From Polyangiaceae bacterium (lineage in GTDB: Bacteria > Myxococcota_A > Polyangia > Polyangiales > Polyangiaceae), in the NCBI GenBank assembly GCA_015075635.1, contig JABTUA010000003.1, positions 1,240,001 to 1,304,000 of the forward strand: a stretch of DNA of 64,000 nucleotides. Direction: 5' to 3'. Below the pieces are notes generated by a model, which did not search any database, was not told where the DNA came from, and worked only from the letters and a program-made list of their open reading frames with translations. Below are positions 11,675 through 19,324 of the stretch, one piece after another. Numbering within the stretch: position 1 is the first letter of the stretch; every line of letters begins with the position of its first letter. Position numbers and translations under genes: made by a program.

Positions 11675-13318
11675 TTGACCCTGCGCATCGTGCCCTTGGG
11701 GGGCCTTGGCGAGATTGGCATGAACTGCCTCGCCATCGAGCAGTCCGACGGCATCTTGGTGGTGGACGCGGGCACCAGCTTTCCCCACGACGACCTGGGC
11801 ATCGACGTCTTCCACCCGGATTTCTCCTGGCTCTTCCAGAACGCCGAGCGCGTGGCGGGCGTCTTCCTCACTCACGGCCACGAAGACCACATCGGCGCGC
11901 TGCCCTACCTGCTCGACGGCCTGGACGTCCCGGTGTTCGGGCCCCCCCACGCTCTGGGGTTGGCCAAGCGGCGCCTGGCGGAGCACGACTTCGCCGCCCA
12001 CGAGCTCGACCTCAACGAGGTGCGCGCCGGCTCGCTGACCCGAGTCGGCCCCTTCGAGGTCGAGGCCATCCGGGTCGCACACTCCATCGTCGAGGCGAGC
12101 GCGCTGTGCATCGAGACCGCCGAGGGATTCGTGCTGCACAGCGGCGACTTCAACTTCGACGCCGATCCGCCCGACGGTGAGCCCAGCGACGAAGCGCGCC
12201 TGGCGGCGATCGGAGCGCGCGGCGTCGAACTCCTGCTCAGCGACAGCACCAACATCGACACCCCCGAGCGCGCAGGCTCCGAACGCGCCGTGGGCGCGGC
12301 GCTCGAGCGTATCGTGTCCGCCGCCTCCGGGCGCGTCGTCGTCGCGCTCTTCGCCAGCAACATCCAGCGTCTGATCCTCCTGGGCGAGATCGCCCAGCGG
12401 ACCGGGCGCAAGCTCTGCCTGCTCGGGCGCAGCCTGAGCTCCCAACGGGAGATCGCCACCGCCATCGAGCGTCTGGCCTGGCCCAGCAACCTGGTGGTGG
12501 CGCCGGAGGACTTGCAGAGCCTGCCGCGAAGCCGGGTGCTGGTGCTGGCGGGCGGCACGCAGGCGGAGCCGAACAGCGCCATGAGCCGGCTCGCCGCGGG
12601 GGCGCACCCCTACCTCTCGCTGGATGAAGGGGACAGCGTGGTGTTCTCCTCGCGCGTGATCCCGGGCAACGAGCGCGTCGTACTCGCGCTGATGAACGAT
12701 CTGTTGCGGCGCGGCGTGGTGCTCCACACGCGCTTCACCGATCCGGACGTGCACACCAGCGGCCACGCGGGCCGCTCCGAGCAACGCCGCATGCTCGAGC
12801 TGACGGCGCCGCGGGCGTTCCTGCCGGTTCACGGGACGCTGGCCCACCTCAGGAGTCACGCCGAGCTGGCCCGCGAGATGGGCGTAGAGCGAACGCTGGT
12901 GGTCGAGAACGGGCAGGCCGTGCGCTTCTCCCGCGAGCACGGCCTTGCGCTGGACGAACGCGTCCAGTCCGGGCGCGTCGCGGTGGCGCCCGGCGGCGCG
13001 CCGCTGAGCGCGGAGACGCTCAAGCGGCGCGCCGAGCTCGGACGATCGGGGATCGTCTGCGTCAGCGCCGTCATCGACGACGAAGGCGAGGCCGAGGTCG
13101 CGCCCTGCGTAGTGGCGCGGGGGGTACCGCTGGTGGACGGCGACGACGCGGCACTCGGCAGCATCGCGCGGGACGTGCTGGCGGCGCTTTCTCGCGTGCG
13201 CGGCTGGCGCAACGTACAACTGGAGGACGAGGTCCGGCGCGCGGTCCGTCGCCGGGTCGCCGACATTTCGGGCGCTCGGCCGGTGGTGGAGGTCCTGCTG
13301 CTCCGGCGGGAGCGTTGA
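11675..13318 (+). CDS. rnj: ribonuclease J
   Basis: 547 residues, the usual size for RNase J (metallo-beta-lactamase/beta-CASP fold), which degrades and processes RNA as an endonuclease and 5' exonuclease. It starts with TTG; the N-terminus LRIVPLGGLGEIGMNC is the family hallmark. Metal ligands are visible in HGHEDHIG (His67, His69, Asp71, His72), HSGDFNFD, SDSTNID and PVHGTLAHL. The C-terminal domain ends VVEVLLLRRER. The last 125 bp of the gene plus 20 bp of downstream DNA are duplicated exactly at 18004-18148, which marks the boundary of an insertion that separates this gene from its probable former neighbour, the phosphatase at 18146. Confidence 0.93.
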   Translation: MTLRIVPLGGLGEIGMNCLAIEQSDGILVVDAGTSFPHDDLGIDVFHPDFSWLFQNAERVAGVFLTHGHEDHIGALPYLLDGLDVPVFGPPHALGLAKRRLAEHDFAAHELDLNEVRAGSLTRVGPFEVEAIRVAHSIVEASALCIETAEGFVLHSGDFNFDADPPDGEPSDEARLAAIGARGVELLLSDSTNIDTPERAGSERAVGAALERIVSAASGRVVVALFASNIQRLILLGEIAQRTGRKLCLLGRSLSSQREIATAIERLAWPSNLVVAPEDLQSLPRSRVLVLAGGTQAEPNSAMSRLAAGAHPYLSLDEGDSVVFSSRVIPGNERVVLALMNDLLRRGVVLHTRFTDPDVHTSGHAGRSEQRRMLELTAPRAFLPVHGTLAHLRSHAELAREMGVERTLVVENGQAVRFSREHGLALDERVQSGRVAVAPGGAPLSAETLKRRAELGRSGIVCVSAVIDDEGEAEVAPCVVARGVPLVDGDDAALGSIARDVLAALSRVRGWRNVQLEDEVRRAVRRRVADISGARPVVEVLLLRRER

Positions 13319-13338
13319 GCTAGGCTGCGCGGACGATG
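13194..13338 (+). repeat. 145-bp direct repeat, left copy
   Basis: Identical at every base to 18004-18148. It covers the last 125 bp of RNase J, the stop codon, and the intergenic stretch through TAGGCT and the ATG that, in the right copy, starts the phosphatase gene. Immediately outside the repeat the two copies diverge completely. The unit length is 4810 bp. Confidence 0.97.
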
Positions 13339-13443
13339 AGTTGGCGCAAGCGGCCGATCATCGCCAGTGAGAGTCGAGCACGAGCCACGCCCAACGTAGG
13401 GTTCCGCTGCGCGCGCGACGCCGATCGAGAGGCGCCCCTCTTC
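13336..13443 (+). pseudogene. remnant of an FGE-sulfatase domain C-terminus
   Basis: Starting at the ATG shared with the repeat, the frame reads MSWRKRP, then an Arg-rich segment, then TPNVGFRCARDADRE. The sequence SW...R...NVGFRCAR is the typical C-terminal end of formylglycine-generating-enzyme (FGE/SUMF1) family domains; the intact family member at 19325-20170 ends DDDVGFRCCADA. The upstream part of the domain is absent, cut exactly where the 145-bp repeat begins. The frame stays open to 13500 but the rest runs antisense to the next gene. I read it as debris from the recombination that built this region. Confidence 0.6.
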
Positions 13444-14326
13444 AGTTGCAGTGGTCCTCTTGCCCTGCTGGTGCGGCGTAGCAACCGTAGGCGCAAATGA
13501 CCTGTCCGGTCGTCTGCTGGTTGTTGCAGGTGTAGAGCGTGTTCAATGCGTTGCCGCTGAGCGGAACCGCCAGGTTCGAGCCACAAGCGACGCCGTTGTA
13601 GGGATTGTTCATGCAGGGGTTGCTCGCGCTGTTCTCGCAGTAGTCGGGCTGCCCAACGGCGCCGGCGTGACATCCGTAGGGACACGTCACGCTTCCTGCC
13701 GTCGTGTTGCCGGAGCACAAGTACAGCTTCTTCGAGTCGGCTGTCGCGGACAGGTTCTCCCCGCAGGCGTATCCGTCAGGGTAGGGGTTGCAGCCGCAGG
13801 GATCGCTGCACTTCTTGCACAGACACGTCTTGGAACCCGAGCTACCCGTCCCACAGCCTGTAGTCGTGTCGTACCCGGCATTCACGCACGCGGTCTTGCA
13901 CACGCTCGTCGTGTACGTGCCGCCGGAACAGTACGCGAGCGTGGATGAGTCGATGCAATAACTGGCAGTGCAGCCCGAGCTGCCACCCCCTCCGCCGCTG
14001 CCCGAGCTTCCTCCGCTCGCGGTGCCACCGGAGCCGCCTCCACCAGACCCGCCGACTCCACCGAATCCGCCGCTGCCACCGAATCCGCCGCTGCCGCCGC
14101 CGAATTCGCTGCTGCCGCCGCCGAATCCGCTGCTGCCGCCTCCACCAGACCAGCCGCCGCCGCCGAATCCGCCGCCGTCGGAGCCGCCACCGCCGGTTCC
14201 CGCGCCCGCCGCGCCGCCGGACGCCTCGGGACCGCTCGACGAAAAGCAGCCCGTGGTGGCAACTACGAAGAGAGGCGCAACCGAAAGAACGCCATGAGCC
14301 ATTGGGCGCCAACCCCTTGCCGCCAT
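13442..14326 (-). CDS. Gly/Ser-rich Cys-rich lipoprotein
   Basis: About 294 residues starting at ATG 14326, which has AGGGAG 7 nt upstream. A signal peptide ends in the lipobox VATTGC, so the mature protein is probably lipid-anchored. A roughly 85-residue Gly/Ser linker built from imperfect GGFGG and GGSS repeats follows. The C-terminal half has about 20 Cys in tandem modules of the form CxCG.NPY..G.ACG.NL...LY.C......CPYGC, three similar units. This fits an extracellular disulfide-bonded adhesin or binding protein. No enzyme motif is seen. Base composition is visibly less GC-rich than that of the chromosomal neighbours, and the gene lies in the inserted segment. An alternative start is ATG 14302. 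Confidence 0.8.
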   Translation of the reverse strand: MAARGWRPMAHGVLSVAPLFVVATTGCFSSSGPEASGGAAGAGTGGGGSDGGGFGGGGWSGGGGSSGFGGGSSEFGGGSGGFGGSGGFGGVGGSGGGGSGGTASGGSSGSGGGGGSSGCTASYCIDSSTLAYCSGGTYTTSVCKTACVNAGYDTTTGCGTGSSGSKTCLCKKCSDPCGCNPYPDGYACGENLSATADSKKLYLCSGNTTAGSVTCPYGCHAGAVGQPDYCENSASNPCMNNPYNGVACGSNLAVPLSGNALNTLYTCNNQQTTGQVICAYGCYAAPAGQEDHCN

Positions 14327-14439
14327 TCCCAAGCTCCCTGCGAGTATCCTCGTTGGACCCCAGCGAAGCGTCAACCTCAAACAGAGGCTGGCTAGAATTC
14401 ACCGATTCGATTACTCAGAGGTCACCGCACAGAGGTGAC

Positions 14440-16086
14440 ATGGAGGGAACGCGGCAATCGCGGGTACTTCGGTTCTGCGCATGGACGTGCTTTGCCGTGC
14501 AGACTGGCTGCGCTTCGATGTTCCTCAATGGAGGACGCTTCGCCGACGGGAGCGAGAAGGGCCGCGTCATCGCGAAGTACAAGGTCGAGAGTTGCGTCGG
14601 CACCGATGGCTCGCCGATGCAGGCACCGGACGCCGAGTACTGGTTGCTGAAGGAGCCTTCCGGGGCCCTCGCCCTCGCGGAGATGGACGCGCGCGGCGAG
14701 GGTACGGTCATCACCAACACTTGGGCGAGTGCAGATGGTGATCACTTCTTCACGTGGGTGATGAGCTCCGGCTGGGAATTCGTGATTCCGCGCGACCTGA
14801 ACCAAGCAGGCACTCGCATCGTCTACGTAGGTGTCGCCAACACGAAGTCGGGCGAAGTAACGAAGCCCACGAGCGCGCCCAGCGCCAAGTGCGCGATGCC
14901 CCGGAGCGATGCAGCGACGGCCGGCGCCGGGGTCCCCGTGGTCGGCCCAGCCCCGGCCCCAGCCCCTGCCTCGCCTCCCACTCCGCCTGCCGCGTCTGCC
15001 GCGGAGGGTCCCACGGCCGCACCTGCAAGCGGAGACAAGACCTGCTTCCCAGCGTGTCGTGCTGGGTTCACCTGCGTTGGCGGCGCTTGTGTGAGCGCGT
15101 GCAACCCGCCGTGCGCCGCGAGCGAGACGTGCACGGAAGGCGGGGAGTGTGTCCCAAGGGGCGGAGCCGCCGCGCCGGTGCCGGCGCCGGCGCCGAGCCC
15201 CGCGCCGGCACCCACCCCCGCGCCAGCGCCGCGACCTGCACCGGCGGTCAAGGAGCCTGCACCGGCGGTCAAGGAGCCTGCACCGGCGGTCAAGGAGCCT
15301 GCACCGGCGGTCAAGGAGCCTGCACCGGCTGCTCCCGAGCCGGCCGATCAACCCAAACCAGCGGGACATCCCCAGCCCACGGTGGAGTCGCAGCGGGAAG
15401 GGGAAGGGGTCCATGGTCATCTGTTGATTGCGCCGGGTCTAGGCCTCGGACTCGCGCTGGGGGACGCCATGGACCCCGTGCCCCAGTCGGACTTGATCGC
15501 ATCCCCGGGGTTAGGCCTCTCCCTCGACGCGGGCTTTGGACTCTCGCGCGCTCTGGTGTTGGGGCTTTGGGCTGAGGCGTCGTTCTACGGGGCAGGAGAC
15601 ACCGGTTGCGTCGCAGGTCCCGGTGTCGACTCGCAGTGCATCACAACCTTGTTCGGCGTGGGCCCACAGCTCTCCTATTTCGTTCCTAGTCGAGGCAGGA
15701 GTCGTCCTTGGTTCGGGGCGGGCCTCGGGTATCGCTGGTTACGACAAGCACGCATCGACTCGGCTGGAGGGGCCGAGGCCGCTCGCGTCGAGGTGCTAAG
15801 CGGGTTCGAGCTCTTGCGAGCTCAAGGTGGAATCGACTTCAAGGCCTCGAATCACGCGTGGATCGGGCCATACCTCGTGTTCAGCGTCGGCACCTACACC
15901 GAGTACTCGATCGATGGCGACCAGCTCGCCTGCGGCGGATCGGGCAACTGCGCCCTCCAGCCGGTGAGCGAGTCCGGGGAAATCGAATCGGATGCGCGAG
16001 GCACCCACCAGTACGTCTTTCTCGGTGCACGGGTTCTGTTCGACTTCTTGGGACGGGCTTCCACCGGCACCGCGGCGAGGGAGTGA
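14440..16086 (+). CDS. secreted Cys-motif/Pro-rich protein with C-terminal beta-barrel-like domain
   Basis: 548 residues from ATG 14440 (GAGGTG just upstream). An N-terminal lipoprotein-like segment (FAVQTGCASMF) precedes a globular domain. An EGF-like Cys cluster follows (CFPACRAGFTCVGGACV, then CNPPCAASETC), then a Pro/Ala linker containing four exact 7-residue repeats PAPAVKE, and a C-terminal region of alternating strands (LLIAPGLGLGLALGD, FGVGPQLSYFVPS, YVFLGARVLFDFL) like an outer-membrane beta-barrel. The same CNPPC-AxE-C motif recurs in the next gene, 3 bp downstream, so the two form an operon of related envelope proteins. The frame is open far upstream, but that part is antisense to the Gly-rich gene. 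Confidence 0.8.
   Translation: MEGTRQSRVLRFCAWTCFAVQTGCASMFLNGGRFADGSEKGRVIAKYKVESCVGTDGSPMQAPDAEYWLLKEPSGALALAEMDARGEGTVITNTWASADGDHFFTWVMSSGWEFVIPRDLNQAGTRIVYVGVANTKSGEVTKPTSAPSAKCAMPRSDAATAGAGVPVVGPAPAPAPASPPTPPAASAAEGPTAAPASGDKTCFPACRAGFTCVGGACVSACNPPCAASETCTEGGECVPRGGAAAPVPAPAPSPAPAPTPAPAPRPAPAVKEPAPAVKEPAPAVKEPAPAVKEPAPAAPEPADQPKPAGHPQPTVESQREGEGVHGHLLIAPGLGLGLALGDAMDPVPQSDLIASPGLGLSLDAGFGLSRALVLGLWAEASFYGAGDTGCVAGPGVDSQCITTLFGVGPQLSYFVPSRGRSRPWFGAGLGYRWLRQARIDSAGGAEAARVEVLSGFELLRAQGGIDFKASNHAWIGPYLVFSVGTYTEYSIDGDQLACGGSGNCALQPVSESGEIESDARGTHQYVFLGARVLFDFLGRASTGTAARE
15235..15318 (+). repeat. four tandem 21-bp repeats encoding PAPAVKE
   Basis: Four exact head-to-tail copies of a 21-bp unit inside the Pro-rich linker of the gene at 14440. 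The unit is a multiple of three, so copy-number change alters only linker length, not the frame. Perfect identity suggests recent or ongoing slippage. Confidence 0.9.
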
Positions 16087-16089
16087 GCA

Positions 16090-17001
16090 ATGAAGCTGAC
16101 GACACTGGCGATCACCTTCGGCATGGCCTTGTCGAGCACTCTCGCGCGTGCGCAGGAGTGCGTCCCGAAGTGCCGCACGGGTTACACATGCTCGGCAGGG
16201 AAGTGCATCGCCGCCGCGCCGGCATGCGATCCTGCGTGTGCCGCCCACGAGCTTTGCTCGCCCCAAGGGAAGTGCGTGTCGGCGTGCAACCCCCCTTGCC
16301 CGGCGGGCGAAGTGTGCACACCTGAAGCGCAGTGCGTGTCCGCGTGCAACCCGCCTTGTGCTGCCGGTGAAGAGTGCAACGCATCGGGAACCTGTCAGGC
16401 CGCGGCGTCGGCTCCCGCGCCTCCACCGGCCCCAGCGCCTGCCGCCGCGGCTCCACCCACGTCTCCGTCCGAGCCGGCGCCACCGGTCGTACAGGCCGCT
16501 CCTGCGCAACACCCCGGTTTCCTACAGGCGGGCGTGCTGATCGGCCGATACTCTTACTCTGGCGAGTGGGACAACGGTGACTCGATCGAAGGCTCGGGAA
16601 TGGCGTATGGAGTCGAAGCCGCTGGTGGGCTCCAGACGTCACCCAAGTTTCGAGTGGGTGCCGGCCTTCAGTTCTTCAGCATGCCGGACCCCGAAGGCAC
16701 CAGAAACGGCCAGAGCGCGAACACCGACACTGGGAAGGGTGGTGTGGTGGGCGCCTATCTCGCGTGGGGTGGGAACGGTGGGCTGCTCGTCGACGGCATC
16801 TTCGGTTACGGAGGGTCTGGCACCGAAGACGCTTTCGGCGGGTGGGGGCCGGGGCTATTTCCGGGGATCGGCTATCAAGCCGCGGGGCCGCTTCGTTTCA
16901 CGATAGGCGGACGTTTCTATGTGATGGCGACCGAAGCAGACAGCGGAGAGAGCGGCACGTTCACCGGCTTCCAAGTAGTCGCGAGCATGGGCTCATTCTG
17001 A
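16090..17001 (+). CDS. secreted Cys-repeat protein with beta-barrel-like C-terminus
   Basis: 303 residues; GGGAG lies upstream of the ATG, 3 bp after the previous stop. A Sec signal peptide (MKLTTLAITFGMALSSTLARA) with an AxA cleavage site is followed by four Cys modules (CVPKCRTGYTC, CDPACAAHELC, CNPPCPAGEVC, CNPPCAAGEEC), a Pro/Ala linker, and a C-terminal domain rich in Gly and aromatic residues (GVLIGRYSYSGEW, VGAYLAWGGNGG, FQVVASMGSF) that looks like an eight-stranded outer-membrane barrel. Same architecture as its upstream partner, so a duplicated pair. Function is unknown; surface display of the Cys modules is likely. Confidence 0.8.
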   Translation: MKLTTLAITFGMALSSTLARAQECVPKCRTGYTCSAGKCIAAAPACDPACAAHELCSPQGKCVSACNPPCPAGEVCTPEAQCVSACNPPCAAGEECNASGTCQAAASAPAPPPAPAPAAAAPPTSPSEPAPPVVQAAPAQHPGFLQAGVLIGRYSYSGEWDNGDSIEGSGMAYGVEAAGGLQTSPKFRVGAGLQFFSMPDPEGTRNGQSANTDTGKGGVVGAYLAWGGNGGLLVDGIFGYGGSGTEDAFGGWGPGLFPGIGYQAAGPLRFTIGGRFYVMATEADSGESGTFTGFQVVASMGSF

Positions 17002-17062
17002 GCAGCGAGGGCCTAGATTTGACCCCGACTACCAACTAGGCTGGACACCTGCTGGCTACGGA

Positions 17063-17947
17063 GTGCGGGCCGGTGGGAGGGTCAATCGAGCGGTGAGGAA
17101 GCTTTTCGCAATTTCGGTGTTGTTCATCGGCTGTGTTTCATCGAGCTCGGGCGACGATTCGGGCGGAATCGGAAACTACCAAAGCTGTACTCAGGACTCG
17201 CAGTGCCCGTCAGGTGAGGGGTGTGACACCGAAGGCGGCAGCCTGTCGCTCGGGTACTGCACGCCGCTCTGTGACACCGACAGCCAGTGCCCGACGGGTT
17301 TCGATTGCCCCAGCGGGACCAAGAATCAGCCGGGCGAGTGCGACGAGGTCGGCTCTCACTCCGGTCGCGGGATCTGCGACCAATTCGACGGCGCTCACGG
17401 ACCAACGACGTGCAAGGGTTCTGGCGGCGGCGGCTCGGGCGGAAACGGCAGCCTATCCTCGTGCAACTCGGACTCGCAGTGCCCCACCGGCCAAGGCTGC
17501 GACACCGAGGGCGGACAGCTTTCGCCGGGGTACTGCACGCCCCTCTGCGACAGCGACGCTCAGTGCCCTTCTGGATTTGCGTGTCCGGGGTTGGTCCCGG
17601 GTCAACCCGGAGAGTGCGACGAGGTCGGATCCCACTCCGGCCGTGGCATCTGCGATCAATACGATGGTGTGAATGGTCCGACGACGTGCGCCGGGAGCAG
17701 TGGCGGCTCCGGCGGCGGCGGGGGTGGCCTTCCTCCCGGACCGGTCAGCTCGGCCTGCCAGAGCTGTGGCCTCTCCAGCTGTTCGGCCGAGGTCAGTGCC
17801 TGCTCCAGCGACTCGACGTGCCAGAGTTGCGTGTTCGTCGATGTCAGCGGTTCTGGGTGTCCGACCAACCCGGCCGTCCAGGCGTTGCTCGCCTGTGCGT
17901 GCAGCAAGTGCGCCTCCGCGTGTGCTGCTTACTGCGGAGAGCAGTAG
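17063..17947 (+). CDS. lipoprotein with two tandem Cys-rich repeats
   Basis: 294 residues from GTG 17063 (GTG 17093, giving MRKLFAISVLF, is an alternative). The lipobox is LFIGC. Two near-identical modules of about 90 residues (SCTQDSQCPSGEGCDTEGG and SCNSDSQCPTGQGCDTEGG, each ending GSHSGRGICDQ) are joined by a Gly-rich linker. A third Cys-rich domain at the end has the spacing CQSCGLSSCSAEVSAC. The repeated modules point to internal duplication and an extracellular disulfide-rich role. It lies at the right end of the inserted segment, 56 bp before the 145-bp repeat. No enzymatic motif. Confidence 0.8.
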   Translation: MRAGGRVNRAVRKLFAISVLFIGCVSSSSGDDSGGIGNYQSCTQDSQCPSGEGCDTEGGSLSLGYCTPLCDTDSQCPTGFDCPSGTKNQPGECDEVGSHSGRGICDQFDGAHGPTTCKGSGGGGSGGNGSLSSCNSDSQCPTGQGCDTEGGQLSPGYCTPLCDSDAQCPSGFACPGLVPGQPGECDEVGSHSGRGICDQYDGVNGPTTCAGSSGGSGGGGGGLPPGPVSSACQSCGLSSCSAEVSACSSDSTCQSCVFVDVSGSGCPTNPAVQALLACACSKCASACAAYCGEQ

Positions 17948-18003
17948 TTACTCGGTGCCTGAGCGCCGGCACTCGACCGCGTCGTGGCGCGTGGCGTGGT
18001 CAT

Positions 18004-18148
18004 GCGTGCGCGGCTGGCGCAACGTACAACTGGAGGACGAGGTCCGGCGCGCGGTCCGTCGCCGGGTCGCCGACATTTCGGGCGCTCGGCCGGTGGTGGA
18101 GGTCCTGCTGCTCCGGCGGGAGCGTTGAGCTAGGCTGCGCGGACGATG
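18004..18148 (+). repeat. 145-bp direct repeat, right copy
   Basis: Exact copy of 13194-13338. It contains an orphan 3' end of RNase J in the correct frame with its stop codon at 18126-18128, then the TAGGCT hexamer and the ATG of the phosphatase. This copy keeps what looks like the ancestral junction between RNase J and the phosphatase. Confidence 0.97.
18131..18136 (+). promoter_or_regulatory. -10-like TAGGCT of the phosphatase gene
   Basis: 9 nt before ATG 18146 with no Shine-Dalgarno, so a leaderless transcript is likely. The same hexamer is present in the left repeat copy at 13321-13326, where it now faces the FGE remnant. Confidence 0.45.
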
Positions 18149-19189
18149 TTTCGCGCCTCCCTGCTCGCGTTCGCGCTGGCCATCTCGGCCTGCAACTCCG
18201 ATCCGCCCCGGGAGCCCAAGAGCAGCCCGGCGTCCCCCGCGAGCCCCGCGACGCAACGTGACGACAGCTCGTTTCGCCACCCGGCGGCGGAGCGGGTGGT
18301 GGCGATCGGGGATCTGCACGGCGATCTCGCGGCGACGAAGAAAGCGCTGGTCCTGGCTGGCGCCATCGACGAGAAGGACGAGTGGGTCGGGGGCAAGCTG
18401 GTGGTGGTGCAAACCGGCGATCTGCTCGATCGCGGCGACGACGAGCCGGACATCCTGGATCTGCTCGCCAGGGTGCAGGAGCGCGCGCGCAAGGCAGGCG
18501 GCGCGCTTCACGTCTTGAACGGCAACCACGAGGTGATGAACGTCGCCGGGGACTTCCGCTACGTCACCGCCGACGGTTTCCGCGACTACAAGGACGCGCC
18601 CCTGGTGGGACAGCGCGGCAAGCAAGCGGTGCTCCTGCCGGAGGAGCAGCGCGGACGCGCCGCGGCGTTCCTGCCGGGCGGAGAGGTCGCGAAGAAGCTG
18701 GCGGAGCGCCCGGTGGTAGTCGTGGTCGGCGACACGGTGTTCGCTCACGGCGGCGTCCTGCCCGGGCACGTCCGTTACGGCATCGGCAAGCTCAACGACG
18801 AGACGCGACGCTGGATGTCGGGTGAGACCCAGCGACCGCCGGAGATCCTGGTGGGTGACACGGCCCCGATCTGGACCCGGGAGTACTCCGACGGCGAGCC
18901 GTCTTCGCGGGCGTGTAGCGCGCTCGAGACGGTGCTCGGGGACCTCGGCGTCCGGCGCATGGTGGTCGGCCACACGGTGCAGAAGAACGGCGTCAGCAGC
19001 GCGTGCGGCGACAAGGTGTGGCGCATCGACGTCGGTATGGCCAGGCACTACGGCGGGCGGGCCGCGGTGCTGGAGATCCGCGGGCAGAGCGTGCGCGCGC
19101 TGGGTGACGGCGCCGGGCCGGCCACCGCCCCGACTCCGAGCGGGTCGGCCGCGCCGGCGGTCAGCGCGTCGGGCGCCCGAGGGCGATGA
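18146..19189 (+). CDS. Shewanella-like metallophosphatase lipoprotein
   Basis: 347 residues of the calcineurin-like phosphoesterase fold: GDLHGD, GDLLDRGDD, LNGNHEVMN and a late VGHTVQKNG supply the bimetal ligands. The spacing resembles Shewanella-like protein phosphatases. A signal peptide with lipobox (AISAC) places it in the envelope. The substrate is unknown; family members act on phosphoproteins or small phosphoesters. It probably followed RNase J directly before the upstream insertion. Its last 310 bp are repeated, about 98% identical, at 21573-21882 beyond a second insertion. The tail is Ala/Pro/Ser-rich and carries most of the differences between the copies. Confidence 0.9.
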   Translation: MFRASLLAFALAISACNSDPPREPKSSPASPASPATQRDDSSFRHPAAERVVAIGDLHGDLAATKKALVLAGAIDEKDEWVGGKLVVVQTGDLLDRGDDEPDILDLLARVQERARKAGGALHVLNGNHEVMNVAGDFRYVTADGFRDYKDAPLVGQRGKQAVLLPEEQRGRAAAFLPGGEVAKKLAERPVVVVVGDTVFAHGGVLPGHVRYGIGKLNDETRRWMSGETQRPPEILVGDTAPIWTREYSDGEPSSRACSALETVLGDLGVRRMVVGHTVQKNGVSSACGDKVWRIDVGMARHYGGRAAVLEIRGQSVRALGDGAGPATAPTPSGSAAPAVSASGARGR

Positions 19190-19197
19190 GCAAGGCT
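18880..19197 (+). repeat. 318-bp direct repeat, left copy
   Basis: Matches 21573-21890 with 5 mismatches and no gap. It covers the 3' end of the phosphatase gene and 8 bp past its stop. Three of the five differences cluster in the last codons. The unit length is 2693 bp. Confidence 0.95.
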
Positions 19198-19235
19198 GAC
19201 TTCCTTGCGACGAGCGCTTTGCGCTGCACGCGGCC

Positions 19236-19262
19236 TGGCGAGGCCCTGTCCCACGCCGATGC
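19236..19262 (-). repeat. 27-bp remnant matching the thiolase 3' end
   Basis: Matches 22736-22762, inside the C-terminal IGVGQG codons of the thiolase gene, at 26 of 27 positions. It sits just outside the left copy of the 318-bp repeat. It looks like a leftover of a longer duplicated block from which most of the intervening gene was deleted. Confidence 0.55.
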
Positions 19263-19324
19263 GTCGGCGACACGAATTGACGGACGTGCTGGTCTCTTCC
19301 GGGGCGCCCCCCCTCGCGTGGCGT

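Noticed and set aside
14040..14160. Possible CRISPR-like or satellite repeat
   Set aside because: It is triplet-phased low complexity encoding the Gly/Phe/Ser linker of the lipoprotein at 13442; there are no unique spacers.
13945..14439. Upstream extension of the gene at 14440
   Set aside because: It is Arg/Pro-rich sequence antisense to the Gly/Ser linker of the lipoprotein gene; ATG 14440 has a GAGGTG box and starts a lipoprotein-like signal.
13339..18003. Insertion sequence or integrative element with its own recombinase
   Set aside because: No transposase, integrase, resolvase or terminal inverted repeat was found in the segment; only the long direct repeats mark it.
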